Part shown: in pieces, positions 25,839 to 35,605 of the stretch
Layout: the number at the start of each line of letters is the position of its first letter
How positions within the stretch are numbered: the first letter of the stretch is position 1
Source of the DNA: Rhodospirillum sp.
GTDB lineage: Bacteria > Pseudomonadota > Alphaproteobacteria > Dongiales > Dongiaceae
Assembly (NCBI GenBank): GCA_013822765.1
Contig: PNKY01000001.1
Coordinates: 248,001-312,000, forward strand
Length of the DNA stretch: 64,000 nt
Direction: 5' to 3'
Position numbers and translations under genes: made by a program
Notes under the pieces: model-generated
The model's database searches: none
Told to the model about the DNA's origin: nothing
What the model saw: only the letters and a program-made list of their open reading frames with translations

Positions 25839-27029
25839 CTAGTCCACCTGCAGCAGCAGCGCCTTGAGATAGGCGCTTTCCGGCAGCATCGGGTGCACCG
25901 GATGGTCCGGTGCGGCGCCGGTCGCGTGCAGGATGCGGCCCGAGCGGCCGGCTTCGTGCAGGCCGCGCGCGACCTGGGTGCGGAATTCCTCCGCCGGCAT
26001 GTGATGCGAGCAGGAGGCGAGGAACAGGAAGCCGCCGGTCCTGACCCGCGCCGCGCACAGCCGCGCCAGCTTGCGATAGGCGCGGCCGCCCTGGTGGAAG
26101 TCCTTTTTCGATTTAACGAAGGCCGGCGGATCGGCCATCACCAGGTCGAAGGTGCGATGTTCGCCGCCGGCTTGTTCGAGGAACTCGAATGCTTCCGCGC
26201 TCTCTGTCGCATAACGGTCGGCGGTGCCGTTGAGCGCGGCGGCGCGGCGCGCGAGCTCGAGCGCGGGTTGCGAGCGATCGACGCTCAACACCGACTTGGC
26301 GCCGTGGCGCGCCGACTGCACGCCGAACCCGCCGCTGTAGGAGTAGAGATCGAGCACGTCGGCATCCTTGGCGAAGCGCGCGGCGAGCAGGCGGTTGTCG
26401 CGCTGGTCGTAGAACCAGCCGGTCTTCTGCCCCTCGGCAAGATCGGCCAGGAAGTGCGCGCCATGTTCCTGCAGTTCGACCGCGCCATCGAGCGTTCCCT
26501 TGGCAATGTGATGAATCGGCGCCAGTCCTTCGAGCGTGCGCGCCGGGCCGTCGCCGGAAATGACGATGGTGCGCGGCTTCAGCAGGCGATCGAGCGCCGC
26601 GACCAGCGGCTCGATCAGGCGATCGGCGCCGGCGGAATTCGGCTCTACCACCACGACGTCGCCGAAACGATCAATGGTGCAGCCGGGAAAGCCGTCGGCC
26701 TCGGCATGGACTAGGCGATAGAACGGCGCGCCGATCAGGCGATCGCGCAATTTCAACGCGCGCTGCAGCCGCTTGTGAAGAAAGGCCTCGTCGATGGCGC
26801 GATCGGCATCGCGAGTCAGCAGGCGCGCCGCGATCAGCGAATGCGGATTGAAGAACGCGGCGCCCAGCGGCCGTCCGTCTGGGCGGATGACCGTGACGAT
26901 CTCGCCGGGCGGCAGCGCCTTCGCCGCCGCGTCCATTACGAGCTCGTTGGAGAAGATCCAGGGGTGCCCCAGCATGGCACGCTTGTCGCCGCCGGGTTGC
27001 AGTTTGAGGCGTGGCCGGTCGTTGCTCAT
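25839..27029 (-). CDS. Class I SAM-dependent rRNA methyltransferase (RlmI-like)
   Basis: A 396-residue enzyme. The N-terminal PUA-like domain (GHPWIFSNELV) is followed by a Rossmann methyltransferase with SAM loop VLDLYSYSGGFGVQSARHGA and active-site DPPAFVKSKKDF. This layout is that of RlmI, which makes 5-methylcytidine 1962 in 23S rRNA. The call is at family level because relatives with other targets exist. Confidence 0.88.
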   Translation of the reverse strand: MSNDRPRLKLQPGGDKRAMLGHPWIFSNELVMDAAAKALPPGEIVTVIRPDGRPLGAAFFNPHSLIAARLLTRDADRAIDEAFLHKRLQRALKLRDRLIGAPFYRLVHAEADGFPGCTIDRFGDVVVVEPNSAGADRLIEPLVAALDRLLKPRTIVISGDGPARTLEGLAPIHHIAKGTLDGAVELQEHGAHFLADLAEGQKTGWFYDQRDNRLLAARFAKDADVLDLYSYSGGFGVQSARHGAKSVLSVDRSQPALELARRAAALNGTADRYATESAEAFEFLEQAGGEHRTFDLVMADPPAFVKSKKDFHQGGRAYRKLARLCAARVRTGGFLFLASCSHHMPAEEFRTQVARGLHEAGRSGRILHATGAAPDHPVHPMLPESAYLKALLLQVD

Positions 27030-27039
27030 CGATGGTCCT

Positions 27040-28806
27040 TCATTCGCCGAGCGCGATGCCGTCGCGCCGTGGGTCGCTCGCGCCGATCATCACGCCATCC
27101 TTGAATTGCACGATGTTGAGGCCGCTTTTCAGCTGGCGCTCCTCCACCGCGTGGCCAAGGTCTTCCAGCGCATCGCGCAGATCGAGTGCGCTGGTGTCGG
27201 TCTCGATCAGGGTCGGGCCGTTGCGGTTGAGGATGTGGGCCGCCGCCGCCGCTTGGCCAGGCGAACGACCCCAGTCGATCATCTCGACCAGCGCTTGTGC
27301 GACATAGCCGATGATGTTGGGTCCGCCGGGCGAGCCGAGGGCGATGACCGGGTTGTTGTCCTGGTCGAACACGATGGCGGGCGCCATGGAGCTGCGCGGC
27401 CGCTTGCCAGGCTCGATGCGGTTGGCGACCAGGCGGCCGCCGGCAGCCGGCAGGAACGAGAAGTCGGTGAGCTGGTTGTTGAGCAGGAAGCCGCCGACCA
27501 TGCGGTGCGAGCCGAATCCCATCTCGATGCTGCTGGTCATGCTGACGATGTCGCCGGCGCTGTCGACGATCACGAAGTGGGTGGTGGATTGCGGCTCGAC
27601 CTGGCGCTGGCTGGCCTCAGCCACGATCATCGGATCGGTGAACTTGCCCGGCCGCGCTTCGCCGAGGGTGCGGTCGCTGCGAATCTGGCCGGCGCGCGCC
27701 TTCAGGTAGCTCGCTTCCAGCAGCTTCGCCGTCGGCACGCGCGCGAAGTCGGCATCGGCGACATAGCGGTCACGGTCGGCGAAGGCGAGGCGGCTGGCTT
27801 CGGCGATCAGATGGAGTGCAGGCGCGCCGTCCGGGTCCAGCGGTGCCAGGTCGAAATTCCGCAGGATGCCGAGGATCTGCAGCAAGGCGATGCCGCCGGA
27901 GGTCGGCGGGCCCGTGCTGCACACCGCATAGACGCGATAGGGCCGGCACAGCACGTCGCGCTCGCGCGCGCGATAGTCCAGCAGGTCCATGGCGGACATG
28001 TGCTGGATGCCGTCGTCGTTCACCTCGGCCAGGATCGCCTGTGCGATCGGTCCGCCGTAGAAGGCGTCGGCCCCGCGCGCGGCGATCGCGCGCAATGTCT
28101 CGGCGTAGGCGGGATTGCGCAGGAGGGTGCCGGCGGGACGCGGATTGCCGGCGGCATCGAAGAAATAGGCGCGCGCCTCGGGATCGTTCTTGAGGCGCGG
28201 ATCCCCGGCGATGGCATGCGCCAGCTGCGGCGGCAGCGCGAAGCCGCTCTCGGCCAGCGCGATCGCGGGCTGGAACAGGTCGGCCCACGGCAGCCGGCCC
28301 TCGCGCCGGTGCGCGAGCTCCAGCACGCGCAGCACGCCCGGCACGCCGACCGACCGGCCGCTGAGCGCGGCGTCGATGAAGTCGACCGGCTTGCCGTCCG
28401 CGTCGAGGAACAGGTCGGGGCGGGCATTCTTCGGCGCAGTCTCGCGGCCGTCGAGTGCGCTGAGCTTGCGGGTCACGCCGTCCCAATGCAGCAGGAAGGC
28501 GCCGCCGCCGATGCCGGAGGATTGCGGCTCCACCAGGCCCAGGACGGCCTGGGCGGCGATGGCGGCGTCGACCGCGCTGCCGCCCTGGCGCAGGATGGCG
28601 AGCGCGGCCTCGGACGCCGCGGGGTCCGCGGTCGCCACCATGAAATGGCGGCCGGTCGCCTCCGTGCCGGCGGGACCGCTCTCGGTCAGGATCGGCTGGG
28701 GCGCGGGCTGTGCCGCGCAGCTGGCCAGGAGGCACGCCAACATCAGGACGCCCCAGAGAGTGAACGAACCCGGGGACGCCCCTCGAAGGCGCAGATCGTC
28801 GGTCAT
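27040..28806 (-). CDS. ggt: Gamma-glutamyltransferase (lipoprotein)
   Basis: A 588-residue enzyme that cleaves or transfers the gamma-glutamyl group of glutathione. A lipobox (LLASC, Cys about residue 30) predicts anchoring in the envelope. The autoprocessing Thr is in [12 protein letters not shown], followed by the small-subunit features [12 protein letters not shown] and [12 protein letters not shown]. The ATG at 28806 gives the lipoprotein signal; a longer frame is not supported. It ends ten bases before the methyltransferase gene. Confidence 0.9.
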   Translation of the reverse strand: MTDDLRLRGASPGSFTLWGVLMLACLLASCAAQPAPQPILTESGPAGTEATGRHFMVATADPAASEAALAILRQGGSAVDAAIAAQAVLGLVEPQSSGIGGGAFLLHWDGVTRKLSALDGRETAPKNARPDLFLDADGKPVDFIDAALSGRSVGVPGVLRVLELAHRREGRLPWADLFQPAIALAESGFALPPQLAHAIAGDPRLKNDPEARAYFFDAAGNPRPAGTLLRNPAYAETLRAIAARGADAFYGGPIAQAILAEVNDDGIQHMSAMDLLDYRARERDVLCRPYRVYAVCSTGPPTSGGIALLQILGILRNFDLAPLDPDGAPALHLIAEASRLAFADRDRYVADADFARVPTAKLLEASYLKARAGQIRSDRTLGEARPGKFTDPMIVAEASQRQVEPQSTTHFVIVDSAGDIVSMTSSIEMGFGSHRMVGGFLLNNQLTDFSFLPAAGGRLVANRIEPGKRPRSSMAPAIVFDQDNNPVIALGSPGGPNIIGYVAQALVEMIDWGRSPGQAAAAAHILNRNGPTLIETDTSALDLRDALEDLGHAVEERQLKSGLNIVQFKDGVMIGASDPRRDGIALGE

Positions 28807-28943
28807 GCTCGAACCATCGTGGGGCGTTCTTAGCGGCTTTCGGGGTGCGAGGGGAAGGCGGCCAAATGCCCTCAATTCCTATTGTGCACCGCAGCAATTC
28901 GGTGGAAGATGCCTTCTCTCCGGATGATCAGGCGGAGCTGGGC

Positions 28944-29813
28944 ATGAGCGTTCACGATAGCAGTGCGGCGAAAAGCCAGTCGAAGGCGACCGGGGCTAGG
29001 TTGACCCGGATCAGCATCCCCGACCTGGTGGCGCGCAAGGGCAAGGACAAGATCGTCTGCCTGACCGCCTACACCACGCCGATGGCGCGGGCGCTCGATC
29101 CCCATGTCGACCTGCTGCTGGTCGGCGATTCCCTCGGCATGGTGATCTACGGCTTCGAGAGCACGCTGCCCGTCACCCTCGACATGATGGTGCTGCATGG
29201 CGCCGCCGTCCGGCGCGGCTCCGAGCATGCGTGCTTGGTGGTCGATATGCCGTTCGGCTCCTACCAGGAAAGCACCGAGCAGGCGTTCCGCAGCGCCGCG
29301 CGCCTGATGAAGGAAACCGGCTGCTCGGCGGTGAAGATGGAAGGCGGGCGCGAGCTGGCCTCGACCGTCGAGTTTCTCACCAAGCGCGGCATTCCGGTAA
29401 TGGGCCACGTCGGGCTGATGCCGCAGTCCGTCAACACCCTCGGCGGCTATCGCGCGCGCGGCCGTGCCAGCGATGAAGCCGCCGGCGTGATGGCCGATGC
29501 GATCGCGATCGCCGAGGCCGGCGCCTTCTCTGTGGTGGTCGAAGGCGTGCTGGAGCAGGTGGCGCAGGCCATCACCGCGCGCATCCCGGTGCCCACCATC
29601 GGCATCGGCGCCTCCGCCGATTGCGATGGGCAGGTGCTGGTGGCGGAGGACATGCTGGGCCTGTTCGGGGCCTTCAAGCCGCGCTTCGTGAAACGCTATG
29701 CCGAGCTGGCGGACGACATCGCCGCCGCTGCCGCGCATTACGCCGCGGACGTGCGCACCGGCAGCTTCCCGGGTCCGGACAACGTGTTCGGCAGCCTCAA
29801 GAAGTCGAGCTGA
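28944..29813 (+). CDS. panB: 3-methyl-2-oxobutanoate hydroxymethyltransferase
   Basis: First step of pantothenate synthesis: transfer of hydroxymethyl from methylene-tetrahydrofolate to 2-oxoisovalerate. The 289-residue TIM barrel shows the family motifs [43 protein letters not shown] and the catalytic Glu region VVEGV. ATG 28944 is preferred because upstream in-frame residues do not match the family. panC follows after 18 bases. Confidence 0.96.
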   Translation: MSVHDSSAAKSQSKATGARLTRISIPDLVARKGKDKIVCLTAYTTPMARALDPHVDLLLVGDSLGMVIYGFESTLPVTLDMMVLHGAAVRRGSEHACLVVDMPFGSYQESTEQAFRSAARLMKETGCSAVKMEGGRELASTVEFLTKRGIPVMGHVGLMPQSVNTLGGYRARGRASDEAAGVMADAIAIAEAGAFSVVVEGVLEQVAQAITARIPVPTIGIGASADCDGQVLVAEDMLGLFGAFKPRFVKRYAELADDIAAAAAHYAADVRTGSFPGPDNVFGSLKKSS

Positions 29814-29831
29814 CGGGCACAAGCATCCACC

Positions 29832-30680
29832 ATGGGGCAATTCGAGATCGTCCGCACCGTCGCCGATCTGCGTGCGCAGGTGGCGCAGTATCGCCGCAGC
29901 GGCGCCAGCGTCGGGCTGGTGCCGACCATGGGCGCCTTGCATGACGGCCATCTTACGCTGGTGCGCTCGGCCAAGCTCGACAATGCGCGGGTGATCGCGA
30001 CCATTTTCGTCAATCCCAAGCAGTTCGGCCCGACCGAGGATCTGTCGCGCTATCCGCGCGACGAGGCGGCGGATGTCGCGATGCTGAAGGAGGTCGGCGC
30101 CGACCTGCTGTTCGCGCCGGACCTGGGCGAGATGTATCCAGAGGGCTTCTCGACCAGCGTCTCGGTCGGCGGCATCTCGCAGCACCTGGAGGGCGCGTCG
30201 CGCCTGCAGTTCTTCAACGGCGTCGCGACGGTGGTGAGCAAGCTGCTGCTGCAGGCGGTGCCCGACCGCGCCTATTTCGGCGAGAAGGACTTCCAGCAGT
30301 TGCAGGTGGTGCGCCGCATGGTGCGCGACCTCAACATTCCGGTCACGATCGTCGCGGTGCCGACCATCCGCGAGGCCGATGGCCTGGCGATGTCCTCGCG
30401 CAACCGCTACCTCTCGCCGGCGCAGCGCAAGATGGCGAGCGCGCTGCCGCAGATCATGCACGACACCGTGACGGAGCTGCGCGGCGGCTCGGTGGCCGCG
30501 CCGATCATCGCCAATGCCAAGGGCCGCCTGCACAAGGCCGGCTTCGACCGTGTCGATTATCTCGAGCTGTGCGACGAGGCGACCCTGCAGCCAATTCCGG
30601 CCGCCCGCGCCTCGTCGCGCCTGTTCGTCGCGGCCTATGTGGGCGCCACGCGACTAATCGACAACTGGCAGGTCATCTAG
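29832..30680 (+). CDS. panC: Pantoate--beta-alanine ligase
   Basis: The 282-residue enzyme joins pantoate and beta-alanine using ATP. The nucleotidyltransferase-like signature PTMGALHDGHLTLV, the TIFVNPKQFGP segment, YFGEKDFQQLQVV and the AMSSRNRYLS loop are all present. It forms an operon with panB, and the following PLP lyase gene starts two bases after its stop. Confidence 0.96.
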   Translation: MGQFEIVRTVADLRAQVAQYRRSGASVGLVPTMGALHDGHLTLVRSAKLDNARVIATIFVNPKQFGPTEDLSRYPRDEAADVAMLKEVGADLLFAPDLGEMYPEGFSTSVSVGGISQHLEGASRLQFFNGVATVVSKLLLQAVPDRAYFGEKDFQQLQVVRRMVRDLNIPVTIVAVPTIREADGLAMSSRNRYLSPAQRKMASALPQIMHDTVTELRGGSVAAPIIANAKGRLHKAGFDRVDYLELCDEATLQPIPAARASSRLFVAAYVGATRLIDNWQVI

Positions 30681-30682
30681 CG

Positions 30683-31621
30683 ATGGACATTTCCCTCGCG
30701 CGGATCGCCGCGGCCGCGGCGGCGATCGATCCGGTGTTCAGGAACAGCCCGCAGTTCGTGTGCGAAGGCCTGAGCGCGGAGCTTGGCGCGCCGGTGATGT
30801 TGAAAGTGGAGACGCTGAATCCGATCCGCTCCTTCAAGGGGCGCGGATCGTCCTGGTTTGCACAGAACGTCAAGGACAAGAGCCGGCCGGTGATCTGCGC
30901 CTCCGCGGGCAACTTCGGGCAGGGCGTCGCCTATGCCGGCACGCGCGCCGGCCTGACGGTGAAAGTGATTGCGGCCACCAGCGCCAATCCCTTGAAGCTG
31001 GATGCGATGCGCAGGTTTGGCGCGGAGGTGATGCTGCACGGCCATGATTTCGACGCGGCCAAGCTGCATGCCGCCGAACTGGCTCAGCGCATCGGCGGCT
31101 ATTTCCTGGAGGATGGGCGCGAGCCGGCGATCGCGGAAGGCGCGGGCACCATCGCGGTGGAGTTGCTGCAAGCGAAGGAAAGGCCGGCGGCGATCTACGT
31201 TCCGGTCGGCAACGGCTCGCTGATCTGTGGCATCGCTGCGTGGGTCAAGGCGCACGCGCCGGACATCAAGATCATCGGCATCTGTCCGGAGGGCGCGCCG
31301 TCGATGCTGCTGTCCTGGCGCGAAGGGCGCGTGCTCACCACCGAGCGCGCCGACACGATCGCCGACGGTCTCGCAGTGCGACTGCCAGTGGACGAGGCCG
31401 TCGCCTTCATGCGCACGTGCGTGGACGACGTCGTGCTGGTCAGCGATGGGCGCATGAAAGAGGCGATGCGGTTGCTGTTCCGCCACGCTGGCCTTGCCAT
31501 CGAACCCTCCGGCGCCGCCGGCATTGCTGCGATCATGGATGCGCCGCGCACGAGTGCGCCAGTTGTCGCCGTGTTGTGCGGCGGCAATCTCAGAGCGGAT
31601 TTGTTGAGCGAGTTGATTTAG
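30683..31621 (+). CDS. Threonine/serine dehydratase-like PLP enzyme (fold type II)
   Basis: A 312-residue cytosolic PLP enzyme with the Schiff-base Lys52 in SFKGRGSSW, the substrate loop ASAGNFGQGVA and a glycine-rich phosphate site VGNGSLI. It lacks the regulatory ACT-like domain of biosynthetic IlvA, as in catabolic dehydratases and serine racemases. It starts two bases after panC, so it is probably co-transcribed. Substrate unproven. Confidence 0.82.
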   Translation: MDISLARIAAAAAAIDPVFRNSPQFVCEGLSAELGAPVMLKVETLNPIRSFKGRGSSWFAQNVKDKSRPVICASAGNFGQGVAYAGTRAGLTVKVIAATSANPLKLDAMRRFGAEVMLHGHDFDAAKLHAAELAQRIGGYFLEDGREPAIAEGAGTIAVELLQAKERPAAIYVPVGNGSLICGIAAWVKAHAPDIKIIGICPEGAPSMLLSWREGRVLTTERADTIADGLAVRLPVDEAVAFMRTCVDDVVLVSDGRMKEAMRLLFRHAGLAIEPSGAAGIAAIMDAPRTSAPVVAVLCGGNLRADLLSELI

Positions 31622-31640
31622 CGACTGCGACCGCTTCAAC

Positions 31641-31753
31641 CGTCATCCCAGTCTTGAGCTGAGATCCATCGCGGGACCGCTCGTGCGGCTGATGAATGGA
31701 TCCCGGCTCAAGGTCCCGTCGGCGCAGGCCGACATTCGTCGGCCGGGGTGACG
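31641..31753. repeat. Degenerate dispersed inverted repeat (CGTCATCCC ... GGGGTGACG type)
   Basis: The left end reads CGTCATCCCAGTCTTGAGC and GAGATCCATC; the right part carries GAATGGATCCCGGCTCAAG and ends GGGGTGACG. Arms are complementary over ATCCAT/ATGGAT and GAGC/GCTC blocks and at the termini, but diverged. It is a second family of intergenic palindrome, placed between two convergent genes. Confidence 0.6.
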
Positions 31754-31776
31754 AAAGGTGAAGGGGATCGGTGGGA

Positions 31777-32271
31777 CTACTGCGCCTTCAATTTCGCGAT
31801 CGGCTGGACGAACTGCGGTTCGATGTCCCAGGGGAAATAGATCCAGGTATCCTGGCTGACTTCGGTCACGAAGGTGTCGACCAGCGGGCGACCGGCGGGC
31901 TTGGCGTAGATGGTGGCGAAGTGCGCCTTGGGCAGCATCTCGCGCACATATTTCGCGGTCCTGCCGGTGTCGACCAGGTCGTCGATGATGAGCCAGCCGG
32001 CGCCGTCGCCCGTCACGCCTTTCAGGAGCTTGATCTCGCCCTGGGCATGATCGTCGGAGTACGACGTCATGCAGACGGTGTCGATCAGGCGGATGTCGAG
32101 CTCGCGCGCGATGATCGCCGCCGGCACCAGGCCGCCGCGGGTGATGGCGACGATGCCGTTCCACTGGCCGTCGACCGGGCCTTGCCCGATCAGGCGCCAA
32201 GCCAGCGCCTTGGCGGTGCGGTGCAGTTCTTCCCAGCTCACCGGGAAGGTCTTCGGGCTGGAGGCGGTCAT
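31777..32271 (-). CDS. gpt: Xanthine phosphoribosyltransferase
   Basis: The 164-residue purine-salvage enzyme has the PRPP motif [15 protein letters not shown], the ITRGGLVPA loop and the C-terminal YFPWD typical of bacterial Gpt. The ATG at 32271 is preceded by AAGGA at good spacing; a TTG nine bases upstream is less likely. Confidence 0.92.
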   Translation of the reverse strand: MTASSPKTFPVSWEELHRTAKALAWRLIGQGPVDGQWNGIVAITRGGLVPAAIIARELDIRLIDTVCMTSYSDDHAQGEIKLLKGVTGDGAGWLIIDDLVDTGRTAKYVREMLPKAHFATIYAKPAGRPLVDTFVTEVSQDTWIYFPWDIEPQFVQPIAKLKAQ

Positions 32272-32363
32272 GCGTGGCAATCCTTGGAAAGCGGGAATGA
32301 TGCGCTTCCCTTAGCGCGCCGCTGGCCGAGCGGCAAGCCGCACTTCGGCGGAAAACGCTCCGG

Positions 32364-32801
32364 TCAGACGCTCTCGTCTTCGGCGCGCACCAGATAGCAG
32401 CCGCTGATCCGCCAGGTGCCGTCGGCCTGCCGCTCCATGGTGTAGTAGGCGAGGTAGGAGAGGCCGTCGGGCCCGACCACGAACACCTCCTGGGTCGGGC
32501 CGAACTCGCTCGCCTTGAGCTCGCGGAACTCGACGCCGCGCGGGCGATAGACCGGCTGGTAGGCCTGGGTCACCATCTGGCTGAAGACCTGCGGGCTTTC
32601 GAACTTGGTCTGGATCGACGGCGAGGCATAGGCGAAGGCCGCGTTCCAATCGTCAACCTTGAAGGCGTTCAGCTGGCCTTGGATCACCTGCTGGATCGCG
32701 GCGGCATCGGCGGGCGCGACCGATTCGTCGGCCCACGCCGGGGCGGCGCCGGTCAGCAGCACCAGGGCAATCAGGGTCAGTCGGCGGACAAGGGCGAGCA
32801 T
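32364..32801 (-). CDS. DUF4864 exported protein
   Basis: A 145-residue protein with a signal peptide ending near AWADE (about residue 25). It is followed by one small domain (IQQVIQGQLNAFKVDDWNAAF ... FVVGPDGLSYLAYYTMERQ) matching DUF4864, an SnoaL-like fold group of unknown function. The ATG at 32801 gives the cleanest signal sequence. Confidence 0.75.
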   Translation of the reverse strand: MLALVRRLTLIALVLLTGAAPAWADESVAPADAAAIQQVIQGQLNAFKVDDWNAAFAYASPSIQTKFESPQVFSQMVTQAYQPVYRPRGVEFRELKASEFGPTQEVFVVGPDGLSYLAYYTMERQADGTWRISGCYLVRAEDESV

Positions 32802-32888
32802 GGCGGCCTCCGCGCAGAGCAGGCGCATCATACGCCTTCTGGAGACATTACGCTGCTTGGCCCGGTTTGGATTTGGCCGCTAGGTCAG

Positions 32889-33944
32889 CTAGCGGACGTA
32901 GAGGCGAACCTCGGTGCCCTGGACGTTGGGGTCCGTCACCTGGCTGACGCTGATCCGATCAGCCGGCAGGCCCATGGCCAGGAGGGAGCGCATCACTTTT
33001 TCCGAGCTGGCGCGCGCGGCCTCCGAATTCGATGTGATCTCCTCCGACGTCCCGAAGGCTGGTGCTGCCGCCACCAGGTCGAAGCCGACATCGGGCGCCC
33101 GGGCCAGCGCGGCGCTGACGGCTTCATAGAGCTGCTGCTCGTATTCGACGCCGGGATTGTCGAAGCGGATGACGACGAAGGGCCGGCCGCTGGCGAGACC
33201 GGCTCCCGCCGGGGCGGCGACGTGGCCGGATGCCGTTGGTTGCGGCGGTAGGGGGGCGCTGGTGATGGTGCCGACCGAGGCCGAGGGCGGCGCGATCTGC
33301 GCGAGCTTGGCGCCTTCCACCCCGAGGAAGTGGCTCTGGCTCAGGACTACCTGCCGCAGTCCCTCCAGCAGCCGGTCGAGCGAGACGGACGTCTGGTTCG
33401 CGCTGTTTTCGAGCAGGCCCAACTGCGTACGATCCTGGACCACCGCATTGGGGGCAGCGCTGGCTTCGCGGATCGACTGCAGCAGGAACGCGGCGAAGGC
33501 GACGTTCTTCGCCACGTCGTTGGAGAGCCCGCTCATCTGGTCCAGCGTGGCGGAGACGGTGCGCAACTGCGCCTGGGCGTGCTGCCATTGGCCGGCGGAA
33601 TTCGCCGCGGTCCCGGCCGGCTGGCTGGACTTTAGGGTGCCGACCGCGATCTGGTAGCTGGCCACGCTGGCATCCATGTCTGCCTGCAGCTGGGTGGCGC
33701 GCTGGACCTGCCGCACGCCAGCCTGCTGCAGCCGCGCCAGGTCCGACTGAAGTTGTGTGACGCGGGCGCCGACCGGCGACCCGCTCGGCTGGCCCAGCTG
33801 GGCCGCATCCAGCGGGACGATCGCGATCGGCTGACCGCCGACGCCGCCACCCATGATCGAGGGGGCTACGGCGCTGGTCGCGAACTCGCACGCGCCAAGC
33901 GCCAGGGAAACCACCAGCGGCGCAAGGAAAATTGGCTTCTTCAT
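32889..33944 (-). CDS. Lipoprotein with coiled-coil region and OmpA-like C-terminal fold
   Basis: A 351-residue lipoprotein with lipobox LALGAC (Cys about residue 19). Residues about 55-110 and 120-200 are Gln/Ala-rich and probably helical. The C-terminal 110 residues (FVVIRFDNPGVEYEQQL, then SEKVMRSLLAMGLPADRISVSQ) resemble the beta-alpha layout of OmpA-like domains, but the peptidoglycan-binding Asp/Arg pattern is not clear. The far longer in-frame extension upstream lacks a signal and was rejected. Confidence 0.65.
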   Translation of the reverse strand: MKKPIFLAPLVVSLALGACEFATSAVAPSIMGGGVGGQPIAIVPLDAAQLGQPSGSPVGARVTQLQSDLARLQQAGVRQVQRATQLQADMDASVASYQIAVGTLKSSQPAGTAANSAGQWQHAQAQLRTVSATLDQMSGLSNDVAKNVAFAAFLLQSIREASAAPNAVVQDRTQLGLLENSANQTSVSLDRLLEGLRQVVLSQSHFLGVEGAKLAQIAPPSASVGTITSAPLPPQPTASGHVAAPAGAGLASGRPFVVIRFDNPGVEYEQQLYEAVSAALARAPDVGFDLVAAAPAFGTSEEITSNSEAARASSEKVMRSLLAMGLPADRISVSQVTDPNVQGTEVRLYVR

Positions 33945-34341
33945 TCTGGGCAGGCCCGGATCCCGACAGGCTATAACCGGCTGGTCACGGCTAAGGCCGC
34001 GATAAGGCTTCGTTTTTTCATTGTCAGCGTAGGCCCCCGATTGCGACCGCGTGCGAGCGGCGGTTCTTAACTCCCTGGCGAGTTTCTTGACAGCTTTTGA
34101 CCCAAGAATCAACCAGCGCACCCCCTCCCTTGTGCGGCTTGCACCGGGAGGAATGCCACCCAATTCAAGGATTTGCGGGAGGATTGTGGCGCCGCGCTGC
34201 GACCGCGCCGGACCCCTTGCAAGAGCGAGTTCTCTCCGCTAGGTTCCGCCCCCGCGGCGAGGGCGGTGTCTTCGCCGCAAGCTGGCTCTATGTCCCATCG
34301 AGGACGCAGACCAGGCGCCGGCCAGCCCGGCAGAAAAATGC
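33945..34341. other. Intergenic region upstream of tRNA-Arg and of the lipoprotein gene
   Basis: About 400 bases without a convincing gene. It should hold the promoter of the leftward lipoprotein gene and that of the rightward tRNA. No clear palindrome, repeat or conserved small reading frame was seen. Confidence 0.5.
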
Positions 34342-34418
34342 GCGCCCGTAGCTCAATTGGATAGAGCATCTGACTACGGATCAGAAGGTTAGGAGTTCGA
34401 ATCTCTTCGGGCGCGCCA
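34342..34418 (+). tRNA. tRNA-Arg (anticodon ACG)
   Basis: The cloverleaf folds by eye: acceptor GCGCCCG pairs with CGGGCGC, D-arm GCTC...GAGC, anticodon stem TCTGA/TCAGA with loop CTACGGA (anticodon ACG), T-loop GTTCGAATC, discriminator G and encoded CCA. The wobble A would be edited to inosine. Confidence 0.95.
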
Positions 34419-34465
34419 TTTCCCAACGATGATCAAACATCAGACTCTGGTTCACTGAGAGCTGC

Positions 34466-35599
34466 TCAGGGGCGGTCTGCCAGGTCCAGGACGCTTGCCC
34501 GACGCGCCAGGTAGAAGCCGTAGTATTTGGACAGCACCGCGGCGGGGTCAGGTTGGCCCAGAGCGAGGGCCGCGCGATAGAGCCAGTGCGGCTCGGCGAT
34601 CATCTGACGGCCGATGGCGATCAGGTCGGCATCGCCGGCGACGAGGATGTCTTCCGCCTGCCGCGGTTCCAGGATCGCACCGACAGCCATCGTCGGCAGA
34701 TTCGCCTGCCGGCGCACTGCGGCGGCATAGGGCACCTGATAGCCGGGCGTGATCTTGGCCGATGACAGGGTCGCCGGCCCCGACATGCCGCCGGAAGAGC
34801 AGTCGAGCAGATCGATGCCGCGCGCCTTCAACGCCTGCGCCAGCGCGACCGTATCTTCGACCGTCACGCCGCCCTCGACGCCGTCGACCGACGAGGTTCG
34901 GTAGAACAGCGGCTTGTCCGCAGGCCAAGCAGCGCGAACGGCCTCCGCCACCAGCAGCGGGAAATGCATGCGCTTGTCGCGCGTCCCGCCGAACGCGTCG
35001 GTGCGCCGGTTGGAGATCGGCGAGAAGAACGAGTGGATCAGGTAACCATGCGCGCCGTGGATTTCGAGCACGTCGAATCCGGCGGCGAGTGCGCGCCCCG
35101 TAGCGGCGACGAAGGCTTCGACCAGATCGGCAATCTCGCTTTCGGTGAGCGCGCGCGGAGCAGGATAGCCTGCGCGCTCCGGCACGTCGCTTGGCCCCAC
35201 GCGCTGCCACGCGGGTTCGGGTCCGTCATGACGCTGGATCGGCGCTGCGCCGTCCCACGGGCGCTCCGCGCTGGCGCGCCGGCCGGCATGACCGATCTGG
35301 ATGCCGCAGGCCGCGCCGTACTGGTGATAGAGGTCGACGATGCGCTTGAGGGCCGGGACTTGCGCGTCCTCCCAGATCCCGGTGCAGCCATGGGTGATTC
35401 GTCCATCGCGGGTCACGCCCGTCGCCTCGACGAAGCCGAGCGCGAGGCCGCCGCTCGCGAAGCGGGAATGGTGCTGGTAGTGCCAGTCCTGCATCCGGCC
35501 TTCGACGGCCTGATATTGGCACATGGGGGAGAGGACGACACGGTTGCGCAGCGTGAGGCTGCGCAGCGTGAGCGGCGTGAACAGCAGCGGGATCGACAC
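34466..35599 (-). CDS. NADH:flavin oxidoreductase, old yellow enzyme (YqjM-like)
   Basis: A 377-residue FMN-binding TIM barrel. Visible are SPMCQYQA (Cys near residue 27 as in YqjM-type enzymes), the QIGHAGRRAS segment, and the substrate-binding HGAHGYLIHSFFSPISNRR. These enzymes reduce activated C=C bonds with NAD(P)H. It uses a GTG start six bases after the DapA-like gene stop, so the two share a transcript. It marks the left edge of the catabolic island. Confidence 0.88.
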   Translation of the reverse strand: MSIPLLFTPLTLRSLTLRNRVVLSPMCQYQAVEGRMQDWHYQHHSRFASGGLALGFVEATGVTRDGRITHGCTGIWEDAQVPALKRIVDLYHQYGAACGIQIGHAGRRASAERPWDGAAPIQRHDGPEPAWQRVGPSDVPERAGYPAPRALTESEIADLVEAFVAATGRALAAGFDVLEIHGAHGYLIHSFFSPISNRRTDAFGGTRDKRMHFPLLVAEAVRAAWPADKPLFYRTSSVDGVEGGVTVEDTVALAQALKARGIDLLDCSSGGMSGPATLSSAKITPGYQVPYAAAVRRQANLPTMAVGAILEPRQAEDILVAGDADLIAIGRQMIAEPHWLYRAALALGQPDPAAVLSKYYGFYLARRASVLDLADRP

Positions 35600-35605
35600 G
35601 TCGGT

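Noticed and set aside
26794..28833. A 679-codon plus-strand frame opposite the methyltransferase and gamma-glutamyltransferase genes
   Set aside because: Composition is typical of antisense shadows (His/Arg/Gly/Ala-rich, no domain), and the opposite strand carries clear conserved enzymes.
28872..30533. A 553-codon minus-strand frame opposite panB and panC
   Set aside because: Antisense shadow of two well-conserved pantothenate genes.
33945..34163. N-terminal extension of the lipoprotein gene
   Set aside because: The additional 73 residues are basic and have no signal; the internal ATG gives a clear lipobox.
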